Below are positions 9,554 through 17,406 of a stretch of 64,000 bases of DNA, piece after piece. The notes under the pieces are model-generated. The model worked only from the letters and a program-made list of their open reading frames with translations. It was not told where the DNA came from and did no database searches. Where the stretch lies: assembly GCF_022869785.1 (NCBI RefSeq), contig NZ_CP094997.1, positions 3,906,001 to 3,970,000 of the forward strand, read 5' to 3'. This DNA is from Dyadobacter chenwenxiniae. GTDB taxonomy: Bacteria; Bacteroidota; Bacteroidia; Cytophagales; Spirosomataceae. Position 1 is the stretch's first letter; the number at the start of each line of letters is the position of its first letter. Made by a program: the position numbers and the translations under genes.

Positions 9554-10780
9554 ATGAACGAGCACACTCCCCACAGCATGGAAACCGAACCCGGCTTTTC
9601 CTTACCAGAAATTGAGTTCATTCAGGCACATTTGCGAGAGAATGTAAGCGACCTTATGTTGCGCGGCAAGCCAACGAAGGGTCTTGATATCAAGAAACTG
9701 GCCGAACAAATCCAGTCCAGGCAAAAAGCGCTTAAGAAGCTGCCGGAATGGTCCGCAAATCATAAGCTCGTCTTCCCTGCCGCACTTTCGGTTGAACAAA
9801 GTTCATCGGAAGCTACAGCACGTTATAAGGCCACATTACTCTCTGGCGATCAACTCATTGATATCACTGGCGGCATGGGCGTTGACTGCTATTATATGCA
9901 GGAGAATTTTCAGGATGTACATTATTTTGAACAACAGCCTGCGGTTGCAGAAGCAGCGAAATACAATTTTGCACAATTAGGCGTCAATAATATTACGGTG
10001 CATGCTGTCGATTCGATCGAAACTTTGAAAGCTGAGTCATTCAGCGCTGACTGGATTTATGCTGATCCTGCAAGGCGTAATGCAAATCATGAAAAAGTGG
10101 TGCTGCTAGGCGATTGCACGCCAGATATAGTCGAGCATTTGCCCATATTATTCGAGCGCGCGCCCAATGTGCTGCTCAAAACCTCTCCGCTGCTTGACAT
10201 TGATCTGGCTGCTAAATCGCTCAGAAATCTCAAAGAAGTGCATGTGATCGGCTATGAAGGTGAATGTAAGGAGTTGCTGTTTGTATTGAAAAAAGACTGG
10301 ATTGCGGATATATTTGACATTAAGGTGCGGATTATCAATAGCGCAGGCGAAGTTCTGAATAAGCTGGATTTAACCCGTGAAACGGAGCAACTGGCCCAGG
10401 TTCAGTATACAAAGCCATTGAAATATCTATACGAACCGCACGCCGCTGTTCTGAAGGCGGGTGCATTCAGGACCATTTGCAGCACTTACTCACTTTCCAA
10501 ACTCGCCATTAACACTCAGTTATATACGTCGGACGACTTGATCAATGAGTTTCCCGGACGTGTTTTTGAAGTGGTTGCAGTTTGCAAACCGGCCATGCGT
10601 GAGGTTAAGAAGGTTATTGAAGGCGATAAGGCGAACTTGACCGTCCGTAACTTCCCTGCCAGTGTTGAGGATCTGAGAAAAAAATTAAAGCTAAAAGATG
10701 GCGGCAAATTTTATCTCTTTGCCACCTCGCTTCCTCATAGTGCTAGAGTAATGATCGTTACAGTGAAACCGTCGCGTTAA
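9554..10780 (+). CDS. THUMP-like domain class I SAM methyltransferase
   Basis: A 408-residue protein. The middle contains a Rossmann-type SAM-binding site (LIDITGGMGVDCYYM, then YFEQQPAVAEAAKYN) and the DPARR motif in WIYADPARRN, typical of this Bacteroidota family. The C-terminal ~80 residues (GRVFEVVAVCKPAMREVKK...) match the THUMP-like domain often attached to RNA methyltransferases, so an RNA substrate is likely but unproven. The 3' end overlaps the convergent ArsC/Spx-like gene by 4 bases. A second possible start lies 8 codons in (Met9); the longer form is kept. Confidence 0.85.
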   Translation: MNEHTPHSMETEPGFSLPEIEFIQAHLRENVSDLMLRGKPTKGLDIKKLAEQIQSRQKALKKLPEWSANHKLVFPAALSVEQSSSEATARYKATLLSGDQLIDITGGMGVDCYYMQENFQDVHYFEQQPAVAEAAKYNFAQLGVNNITVHAVDSIETLKAESFSADWIYADPARRNANHEKVVLLGDCTPDIVEHLPILFERAPNVLLKTSPLLDIDLAAKSLRNLKEVHVIGYEGECKELLFVLKKDWIADIFDIKVRIINSAGEVLNKLDLTRETEQLAQVQYTKPLKYLYEPHAAVLKAGAFRTICSTYSLSKLAINTQLYTSDDLINEFPGRVFEVVAVCKPAMREVKKVIEGDKANLTVRNFPASVEDLRKKLKLKDGGKFYLFATSLPHSARVMIVTVKPSR

Positions 10781-11130
10781 AGGAATTTCTCTGCATATTC
10801 CTTTTCGGAAAACCCGATTGCCACAGCTTTCCCGGATTCGTCTTCAACGAGCGGGCGCTTGATGACCGACGTATGTGCCATCATGAGTTTCGCCGCCGAT
10901 TTTTCGTCCGTTATTAAGGCCTTTTCTTCGTCGGAAAGGCCTTTCCATGTTGTGCTGGCCTTGTTTACAACCTTGTCCCAGGGCAAACTCTCGAACCATA
11001 CTTTGATCCTGTCCTTGCTGATGCCTTCCGTTTTGTAATTGTGAAATGCATATTCAATGTTATTTTTTTCAAGCCACGTGCGTGTTTTCTTAACTGTATC
11101 ACAATTAGGTATTCCGTAAACCGTCAACAT
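10777..11130 (-). CDS. ArsC/Spx/YffB-family thioredoxin-fold protein
   Basis: A 117-residue small thioredoxin-like protein with the family signature YGIPNCDTVKKTRTWLE (single cysteine at position 10 followed by K-K-T-R), HNYKTEGIS and SVIKRPLVED near the C-terminus (the cis-proline region). It lacks the CxxC pair of Spx regulators, so the YffB/arsenate-reductase-like branch is the better fit. True arsenate reductase activity cannot be claimed. It starts 23 bases after the dicarboxylate symporter stop on the same strand and probably shares its transcript. Its stop overlaps the convergent methyltransferase gene by 4 bases. Confidence 0.87.
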   Translation of the reverse strand: MLTVYGIPNCDTVKKTRTWLEKNNIEYAFHNYKTEGISKDRIKVWFESLPWDKVVNKASTTWKGLSDEEKALITDEKSAAKLMMAHTSVIKRPLVEDESGKAVAIGFSEKEYAEKFL

Positions 11131-11153
11131 AAAAATAATTTATTCAATAAAAA

Positions 11154-12554
11154 CTAAACTTCTCTAATAACTGGCTCTTCCTGAACCAGGTCTGAATTAT
11201 GCATTTTCTGATCGTCCAATTCACCCTCCCAGCGTGCTATGACCGCCGTTGCCAGGCAGTTTCCTGTTACATTTACAGAAGTCCGCGCCATATCCATCAG
11301 CTCGTCGATGCCCATAATCAGCAACACAGGCCACTCTGGCATTCCAAAATTGGCAATGGCACCGAGCAGGATCACCAATGTTGCCCTTGGAATTCCTGCA
11401 ACACCTTTACTGGTCAGCATCAGTAGCAAAACCATTGTTAGTTGCTGTCCTATGGACATTTCTGTGCCAGTGGCCTGGGCCACAAATACGGTTGCCAAGG
11501 CTAAATACAATGTAGAACCATCCAGATTGAAGCTATAACCGGTCGGCATAACGAATGAAACGATCTGGCGGGGAACCCCGAATTTCTCCATTTTCTCCAT
11601 CGCCTTTGGCAGCGCAGATTCAGAGCTTGTTGTTGCGAATGCTATGGAAACCGGCTCGAAAATGGCCTTAGCAAATTTGATCACCGGAATTCTTGCGATC
11701 AACGCAATGGGAACAAAAACAATGAGGATAAAGACGATCAATGCGCAGTACAATGTTGCCAGTAAAAGCGCAAGATTTCTCAGCACGTCAATTCCCATGT
11801 GACCTACCGTTTCGGCAATGGCAGCGCCTACACCAATCGGTGCAAAAAGCATGATGATTTTTGTGAATTTAAACATCACCTCCGCTAGTAATTCCACCCC
11901 GTGAACAAATTTCTCTTTCTTCGCAGCTGGCAGCAATGCAAGGCTTATGCCAAACAAAACGCTGAATACAACGATTTGAAGCACTTCTCCATGGTAAATT
12001 GACTTGGCAATATTTTCAGGGAATGAATGCAGCACAATGTCCTGCCAGGTTTGCTCCGCCACTTTCGGCAAAGTGGCATTCAATGATTCGGGAGGAATGA
12101 TGCCTACGCCCGGTTTGAACCAGTTAGCAAAAAACAAGCCGATCAGCAGGGCAAATGTGGTCACGACTTCAAAATAAAGCAATGATTTCCAGCCCATTCT
12201 ACCCACTTGTTTCAAATCCGAATGTCCGGCGATCCCCGTTACAAGCGTTGCGAAAAGCAATGGGGCAATCACGGTTTTGATCATCTGCAAAAAGATCTGC
12301 CGCAGAAAATGCAGCTCCGTGCCCATCTTTGGAAAATCATAACCAATCTCCGTTCCAACGAGCATGGAAATCAGGATGGAAGTGGTTAAATTCCTTTTAA
12401 GGATGGCAAATATGATCAATCCGGCTAGTGCAGCCCAGCGAAGACTAAGTAAGACCGTGTCGGATAAAGAGATGATATCGTAGGCATTGAGCACAGTGGC
12501 TATTGCAGCAATGGTAACTAGGACAATGTTGATGATGGTAATCTTGCTCTTCAT
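11154..12554 (-). CDS. Dicarboxylate/amino acid:cation symporter (DAACS family)
   Basis: A 466-residue inner-membrane transporter that couples uptake of C4-dicarboxylates or acidic amino acids to Na+ or H+. Family landmarks are present: the serine-rich reentrant loop FATTSSESALPKAMEKM, MPTGYSFNLDGSTLYLALA, the second hairpin SKGVAGIPRATLVIL, and the substrate/cation-binding MGIDELMDMARTSVNVTGN. About eight hydrophobic helices are seen. Sequence does not separate glutamate, aspartate, succinate or fumarate specificity. It is the first gene of a pair with the ArsC-like gene. The upstream 355-base gap is shared with the divergent universal stress protein gene. Confidence 0.94.
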   Translation of the reverse strand: MKSKITIINIVLVTIAAIATVLNAYDIISLSDTVLLSLRWAALAGLIIFAILKRNLTTSILISMLVGTEIGYDFPKMGTELHFLRQIFLQMIKTVIAPLLFATLVTGIAGHSDLKQVGRMGWKSLLYFEVVTTFALLIGLFFANWFKPGVGIIPPESLNATLPKVAEQTWQDIVLHSFPENIAKSIYHGEVLQIVVFSVLFGISLALLPAAKKEKFVHGVELLAEVMFKFTKIIMLFAPIGVGAAIAETVGHMGIDVLRNLALLLATLYCALIVFILIVFVPIALIARIPVIKFAKAIFEPVSIAFATTSSESALPKAMEKMEKFGVPRQIVSFVMPTGYSFNLDGSTLYLALATVFVAQATGTEMSIGQQLTMVLLLMLTSKGVAGIPRATLVILLGAIANFGMPEWPVLLIMGIDELMDMARTSVNVTGNCLATAVIARWEGELDDQKMHNSDLVQEEPVIREV

Positions 12555-12909
12555 ACAGGATATTGGAATGGAGAATCGGTTTCAACAGTAAACTTATAAA
12601 AAATCAATTTAAGCCCAACTATCAACAAAGACGCATTTAAGGCGAAACACAAAATTTATCATATGTTTTGGACAATATTATTTAATGATTGTATTAAACT
12701 ATACACGTTCTGAAAAATAAATATTGGTTTGACTCAATTTTAAAGTGCGTCTTAGAAATTTGAAAAGATTGGGTTTGCCTGCGAATCGTCAACGGTCCAC
12801 AACCTATAAATTATCTTTGTTTTAAAAGGGGCACGATTCTTTGGTTTGAGTCTGTAAATTTGATATGTTCGGAAATACATCATTCGAATTACAAAAACAG
12901 GCCCTGACA
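12555..12909. other. Intergenic region between divergent symporter and stress-protein genes
   Basis: This AT-rich 355-base gap separates two divergent genes and should carry promoters for both. Apart from the -7-like element at 12812-12819 I see no repeat, hairpin with a T-run, or small ORF worth reporting. An in-frame upstream start for the stress protein at 12865 is possible but less likely. Confidence 0.5.
12812..12819 (+). promoter_or_regulatory. Candidate Bacteroidota -7 element for the universal stress protein gene
   Basis: TATCTTTG matches the Bacteroidota sigma-A -7 form TAnnTTTG exactly and lies about 90 bases before the chosen start codon. No clear TTG -33 element sits at the usual 19-20 base spacing, so the call is tentative. 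Confidence 0.4.
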
Positions 12910-13761
12910 ATGAACAAGATCCTTATCCCTATTGACTTTTCCGAAAACGCGGAGCGTGCATTGGCTGCGGCAAAGATTATCGCTGAAAAAGAGACTACCC
13001 AGCTTCTGATATTGCATGCTTATCAGCCTTATATAGCGGACGTTAACCTTACGCCCGGCAATGTGCTGCCCGGGATTGACGGCAGCGATTTCCTCTCCAT
13101 GACCGGAGAACTGGAAGAAGAATTCCAGAAAAGACTGGAACGTTATATAGAAGAAATTGAGGCGGAAGGTTATCAGGCAGAGGCAATTTGGGGCATTGGC
13201 AGCGTGCAATCTGCTGTTGAGGAAGCCATCGAAGCCCATAATCCTGGCTTAATCGTCATCGGCAGAACCGGAACAGGTGGTTTTCTGGATAAACTGGTTG
13301 GCAGTTCTGCTACGGGCATTGCGCTCCATTCGACTTGTCCTGTGTTGGTAATTCCACCGCAAAGCACCCCAAAGAAATTTCAGAAGGTCGTATATGCCTC
13401 TCAGTTTGAATACGACGAAACAGACATTTTGCGGGAAGTTTACGTGCTTATGAATCACCTTGGGGCTAATCTGACGCTGCTGAAAATACAATCGGATTCA
13501 CAGCCGGACATTCAGGCGGATCATCAATATATTAGTGAAATCAAATCCAATTTCTCTATCGCGGACGATAACATTGTGTTTCGCAAAGCACGGCATGTGC
13601 TGGATGGCATAGAGGAATATTGTGACGAAGTAGGAGCTGATTTGCTGATCATGTCGTCGCGCGAGCGCTCATTTATTGAAGAATTCCTGATCAATCCAAG
13701 CATTACACGGAAACTGATTATTGACACACACGTGCCGTTGCTGGTTTTTCACTTAAAGTAA
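12910..13761 (+). CDS. Tandem-domain universal stress protein
   Basis: A 283-residue cytoplasmic protein made of two UspA domains. The first (1-145) begins KILIPIDFSENAERAL and ends with the nucleotide-binding GRTGTGGFLDKLVGSSATGI and CPVLVIP. The second (~155-283) is degenerate: its corresponding loop reads SSRERSFIEEFLINPSITR and lacks the G-x2-G-x9-G pattern, so only the first domain is expected to bind ATP. ATG 12910 is chosen over an in-frame start at 12865 because the conserved first strand begins there. The stop codon is in the same frame as the following CorA gene, separated by two codons. Confidence 0.92.
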   Translation: MNKILIPIDFSENAERALAAAKIIAEKETTQLLILHAYQPYIADVNLTPGNVLPGIDGSDFLSMTGELEEEFQKRLERYIEEIEAEGYQAEAIWGIGSVQSAVEEAIEAHNPGLIVIGRTGTGGFLDKLVGSSATGIALHSTCPVLVIPPQSTPKKFQKVVYASQFEYDETDILREVYVLMNHLGANLTLLKIQSDSQPDIQADHQYISEIKSNFSIADDNIVFRKARHVLDGIEEYCDEVGADLLIMSSRERSFIEEFLINPSITRKLIIDTHVPLLVFHLK

Positions 13762-13767
13762 AACGCC

Positions 13768-14895
13768 TTGAATAATGCAGTGAACAAACGGACTTTTCAG
13801 CCGGAAGATCTGATTCCGGGGAACCGCAAGCCGAAAAAATATAAGAAAAATCTGCTGACCTCTCCCGGGACACTAACTTATATTGGTCCGGATGTTGAGT
13901 TAAAGACCAAAATCCGGAAAATCGTTTACAATGATCAGATCTTCCGGGACCAGCCGGTGAAATCGCTGCTGGATTGCAGCCCTGAAACTTCCGGTAAAAA
14001 AGCGGTTACCTGGCTTGATGTGGATGGGATCCATGAAACCACATTAATAGCGAAAATTGGGAAGCTGTATCAGCTGCACCCGCTTTTGCTGGAAGATGTG
14101 GTGAACACGGAGCACAAGCCGAAACTGGAAATATACGACAGCGGACATTTGTTCCTGACTCTGAAAATGCTGCATGTCGATTCGGAATCGCCGATTTGTA
14201 TTTCTGCGGAACACGTCAGTTTTGTATTGGGAACAGATTACTTACTGTCATTTCAGGAAGAGCTTAGCAATGATATTTTCACGCCAGTACTGGAAAGGTT
14301 GCAGGCTTCTGTGGGTAAAACACGCAGGAATGGGGCTGATTATTTGCTTTTTGCATTAATGGACATCGTGATTGACAATTATTTCATCGTGCTGGAAAAA
14401 CTGGGAGACAGCCTGGATACGGTGGAAGACCAGGTGATCCGGGGTACTGAAGAACTATCGCTGAAAGAACTTTACTCGCTCAAACGCGAGTTGACCATGG
14501 CCAGAAGGGTTATATGGCCGCTGCGTGATATGATCAACCAGTTGATCCGTGAGGATAATCCATTGATAAATAAGGATACAATCCCCTATCTGCGCGATCT
14601 CTACGATCATGCGATGCAAGTTTTGGACACCATTGACTCGTATCGCGAACTCGTAGCAAGCCTTGCGGACGTGCACTTGTCCACGATCAGTAACCGCATG
14701 AATTCGGTCATGAAAACGTTGACGATTTTTTCGGCAGTTTTTATGCCGCTCACTTTTATCGTGGGTGTTTATGGCATGAATTTCGATAATATGCCCGAAT
14801 TGAGAATGCATTACGGATATTATTATGTCTGGGGATTAATGATCGCGGTGACGATCGGGCTGATATTTTACTTCAAATCCAAGAAATGGATGTAA
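13768..14895 (+). CDS. corA: CorA-family magnesium/cobalt transporter
   Basis: A 375-residue CorA protein: a large N-terminal cytoplasmic domain, a long helical stalk (~190-310) and two C-terminal membrane helices with the signature VYGMNF before a short acidic loop and a basic tail ending KSKKWM. CorA forms pentameric Mg2+ channels in the inner membrane. The N-terminus has no ATG: the candidates are TTG 13768 and GTG 13780. TTG is used here. The stop codon of the stress-protein gene is in the same frame only 6 bases upstream, so translation is probably coupled. The murF-alr gene follows after 36 bases. Confidence 0.95.
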   Translation: MNNAVNKRTFQPEDLIPGNRKPKKYKKNLLTSPGTLTYIGPDVELKTKIRKIVYNDQIFRDQPVKSLLDCSPETSGKKAVTWLDVDGIHETTLIAKIGKLYQLHPLLLEDVVNTEHKPKLEIYDSGHLFLTLKMLHVDSESPICISAEHVSFVLGTDYLLSFQEELSNDIFTPVLERLQASVGKTRRNGADYLLFALMDIVIDNYFIVLEKLGDSLDTVEDQVIRGTEELSLKELYSLKRELTMARRVIWPLRDMINQLIREDNPLINKDTIPYLRDLYDHAMQVLDTIDSYRELVASLADVHLSTISNRMNSVMKTLTIFSAVFMPLTFIVGVYGMNFDNMPELRMHYGYYYVWGLMIAVTIGLIFYFKSKKWM

Positions 14896-14931
14896 GGTTT
14901 GATACCTTTGTGGCCTGAAAATCGCATTGGA

Positions 14932-17406
14932 ATGAACCTTACTGTAAACAGCTTTCAAACAATCACCACTGACGCCGCTTACCTGCTCACAGACAGCCGC
15001 CAGATCTCCTTTCCTGGTCAAAGCATATTTTTTGCAATTAAAGGCGACCGCCACGACGGACATCAGTTTTTGCCGGCTTTGTATGCAAGCGGCGTGAGGG
15101 AATTTGTGGTGGAAGATGCTGCTTATACGGAAATGCTACGTTGGGAAACGGCGGTTTGGAATGATGCCAGGATTTGGGTTGTGCCATCCAGTATCCGCGC
15201 TTTACAGGCATTGGTTGCTGAGAAACGGCGACAATTCAACCTCCCGGTTGTGGGCATAGCAGGCAGTAACGGCAAGACTATTGTTAAAGAATGGCTCGTC
15301 CAGCTGGCATCCCCCCGGGAGACCATTGTGGCAAGCCCGAAAAGTTATAACTCACAAATCGGCGTCCCGTTATCGGTTTGGAATATTGGAAAGCAGCACA
15401 CGCTGGGGATTTTCGAAGCGGGCATTTCGCGTGCGCACGAAATGGAATACTTGCAACCCATTATGCAGCCAACGATTGGCATATTTACCAATATTGGCCC
15501 TGCCCATGACGATGGTTTTAAAAGCCGAAAGCAGAAGATCACTGAGAAACTTCGCTTATTTACGAAGGTTAAAAAACTCATTTACCGCAAAGATTACGCA
15601 GAGCTCGACGAAGAGATCAATCTGATATTAAAGCCCGTAAATACATTTTTGAAAACCATTAGCTGGGGCAAACCGGCATCTGGCGCTGATATCGTTGCGT
15701 CTTATCAAAAAGAGAAGTCTAAAACCACCATTTCACTAAAAGGAAAGTTTGGTAATGAAAAATTCGAGACCAACTTCACAGACGAAGCTTCCCTCGAAAA
15801 CCTGACACATTGCATCGTTTTCCTGCTGGACTTTGGTTTTCCAAGTGCCGTTATTCAGGAAGGCATCGGGTTGCTGAAACCGGTTTCCATGCGTCTGGAA
15901 CTCAAAGAAGGCATTAATCACAATTACATCATCGATGATGCTTATAACAATGATTTACAGGGACTTTCCATGGCGCTTAACTTTCTTTCGCAACAAGAAC
16001 AGCGCCAGAAAAGAACCGTAATCCTTTCGGATGTTTTGCAAACTGGGCAAACGCCGGCAGAATTGTACAGAACTGTTGCCAAGCTCCTAAAAGAGAAGGC
16101 TATCGATCAATTGATCGGCATAGGACCAGAAATGCGCGGCCAGGCGGCAGCGTTCGACATTACCCGGACGCATTTTTTCGGCGATACTGAAACGTTCCTG
16201 CAAGAATTTCCATTCAACTCACTGTACGATAGCCTTGTACTCATCAAAGGTGCCAGGCCGTTCTCATTTGAAAAGATCGTCCAGCGGTTGCAGCAAAAAG
16301 CGCATGGAACTGTGTTTGAAATTAACCTGGACGCATTATCACATAATTTGAATTTTTACCGGTCAAAGGTAGGTGCCCAAACCAAGATTATGGCGATGGT
16401 TAAGGCCTTCGCTTATGGGACCGGAAGTTCGGAAGTTGCTTCTTTGCTGCAATTTCATCGCGTGGATTATCTGGGCGTTGCCTATGCCGATGAGGGTGTC
16501 GTTTTGAGGCAAAGCGGCATTACGCTGCCGATTATGGTCATGAATGCTACTTCGCAAGCATTTGACCTGCTTTTGCAATACAAATTAGAACCTGAAATTT
16601 ACAGTCACCGGATTTTCACCGAATGGATCACATTCGTAAATAAAAACAAAGTCACCGCAGCAATCCCGGCCGTTCATTTGAAGCTTGACACGGGCATGCA
16701 TCGTCTGGGATTTGTGAAAGATGATCTGGACTGGCTCATTGAAACACTTACAGCAAATCCACACATAAAGGTCGCGTCGATCTTCTCACATCTCGTTGGC
16801 GCTGACGAGGGTGTTCATAACGCTTTTTCAAAACAGCAGTTTGATCTTTTTCTGGAAGGTGCCACAAGAATTGAAAAAGCATTAGGCTATGCTACCATTA
16901 AACATATACTGAATTCGGCTGGCATTGTTCGGTTCCCTGATTATAAGCTGGATATGGTGCGTCTGGGAATCGGGCTTTACGGCGTGGAGGCAACCGGGCA
17001 GGAGCAGCAAGCATTGCAATCGGTAGGAACATTGAAGACTGTTGTATCACAGATCAAATATCTTTCCGCAGGTGAAACGGTCGGTTACAGCCGACGGGGC
17101 CATCTGGATCATGATGCTGCAATCGCGACGCTCGCCATCGGGTATGCGGATGGTTATGATCGCGGGCTGGGCAACGGCATTGGTAAAGTGTGGGTAAATG
17201 GCATGCTATGCCCGACAATCGGCAACATTTGCATGGATATGACCATGATCGATGTAACAGGGGCCAATGTGGAAGAAGGTGACGAGGTGATTATTTTCGG
17301 GAAGGAAATGTCGATTATTGAACTTTCAAAACAAATTAACACGATCCCCTATGAAATCCTGACTGGCATCGGGGACCGTGTTAAACGGGTCTTCTACAAA
17401 GAATAA
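14932..17406 (+). CDS. Bifunctional MurF (UDP-MurNAc-tripeptide-D-Ala-D-Ala ligase) / alanine racemase
   Basis: An 824-residue fusion of two peptidoglycan enzymes. Residues ~1-450 are MurF-like, with the ATP site GIAGSNGKTIVKEWL and the Mur-ligase segment IIDDAYNNDLQGLSMAL; this half adds D-Ala-D-Ala to the UDP-MurNAc-tripeptide. Residues ~460-824 are alanine racemase with the PLP lysine Lys491 (AMVKAFAYGTGS), LKLDTGMHRLGF, GYADGYDRGLGNG and NICMDMTMIDV. Such fusions are known in Bacteroidota and join production and use of D-alanine. ATG 14932 is chosen; a TTG at 14899 would add eleven poorly conserved residues. Its stop directly abuts the stop of convergent ppk1. Confidence 0.95.
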   Translation: MNLTVNSFQTITTDAAYLLTDSRQISFPGQSIFFAIKGDRHDGHQFLPALYASGVREFVVEDAAYTEMLRWETAVWNDARIWVVPSSIRALQALVAEKRRQFNLPVVGIAGSNGKTIVKEWLVQLASPRETIVASPKSYNSQIGVPLSVWNIGKQHTLGIFEAGISRAHEMEYLQPIMQPTIGIFTNIGPAHDDGFKSRKQKITEKLRLFTKVKKLIYRKDYAELDEEINLILKPVNTFLKTISWGKPASGADIVASYQKEKSKTTISLKGKFGNEKFETNFTDEASLENLTHCIVFLLDFGFPSAVIQEGIGLLKPVSMRLELKEGINHNYIIDDAYNNDLQGLSMALNFLSQQEQRQKRTVILSDVLQTGQTPAELYRTVAKLLKEKAIDQLIGIGPEMRGQAAAFDITRTHFFGDTETFLQEFPFNSLYDSLVLIKGARPFSFEKIVQRLQQKAHGTVFEINLDALSHNLNFYRSKVGAQTKIMAMVKAFAYGTGSSEVASLLQFHRVDYLGVAYADEGVVLRQSGITLPIMVMNATSQAFDLLLQYKLEPEIYSHRIFTEWITFVNKNKVTAAIPAVHLKLDTGMHRLGFVKDDLDWLIETLTANPHIKVASIFSHLVGADEGVHNAFSKQQFDLFLEGATRIEKALGYATIKHILNSAGIVRFPDYKLDMVRLGIGLYGVEATGQEQQALQSVGTLKTVVSQIKYLSAGETVGYSRRGHLDHDAAIATLAIGYADGYDRGLGNGIGKVWVNGMLCPTIGNICMDMTMIDVTGANVEEGDEVIIFGKEMSIIELSKQINTIPYEILTGIGDRVKRVFYKE

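Noticed and set aside
9367..9621. 84-residue minus-strand ORF upstream of the THUMP-like gene
   Set aside because: Overlaps the start of the methyltransferase gene, with an improbable cysteine- and tyrosine-rich sequence.
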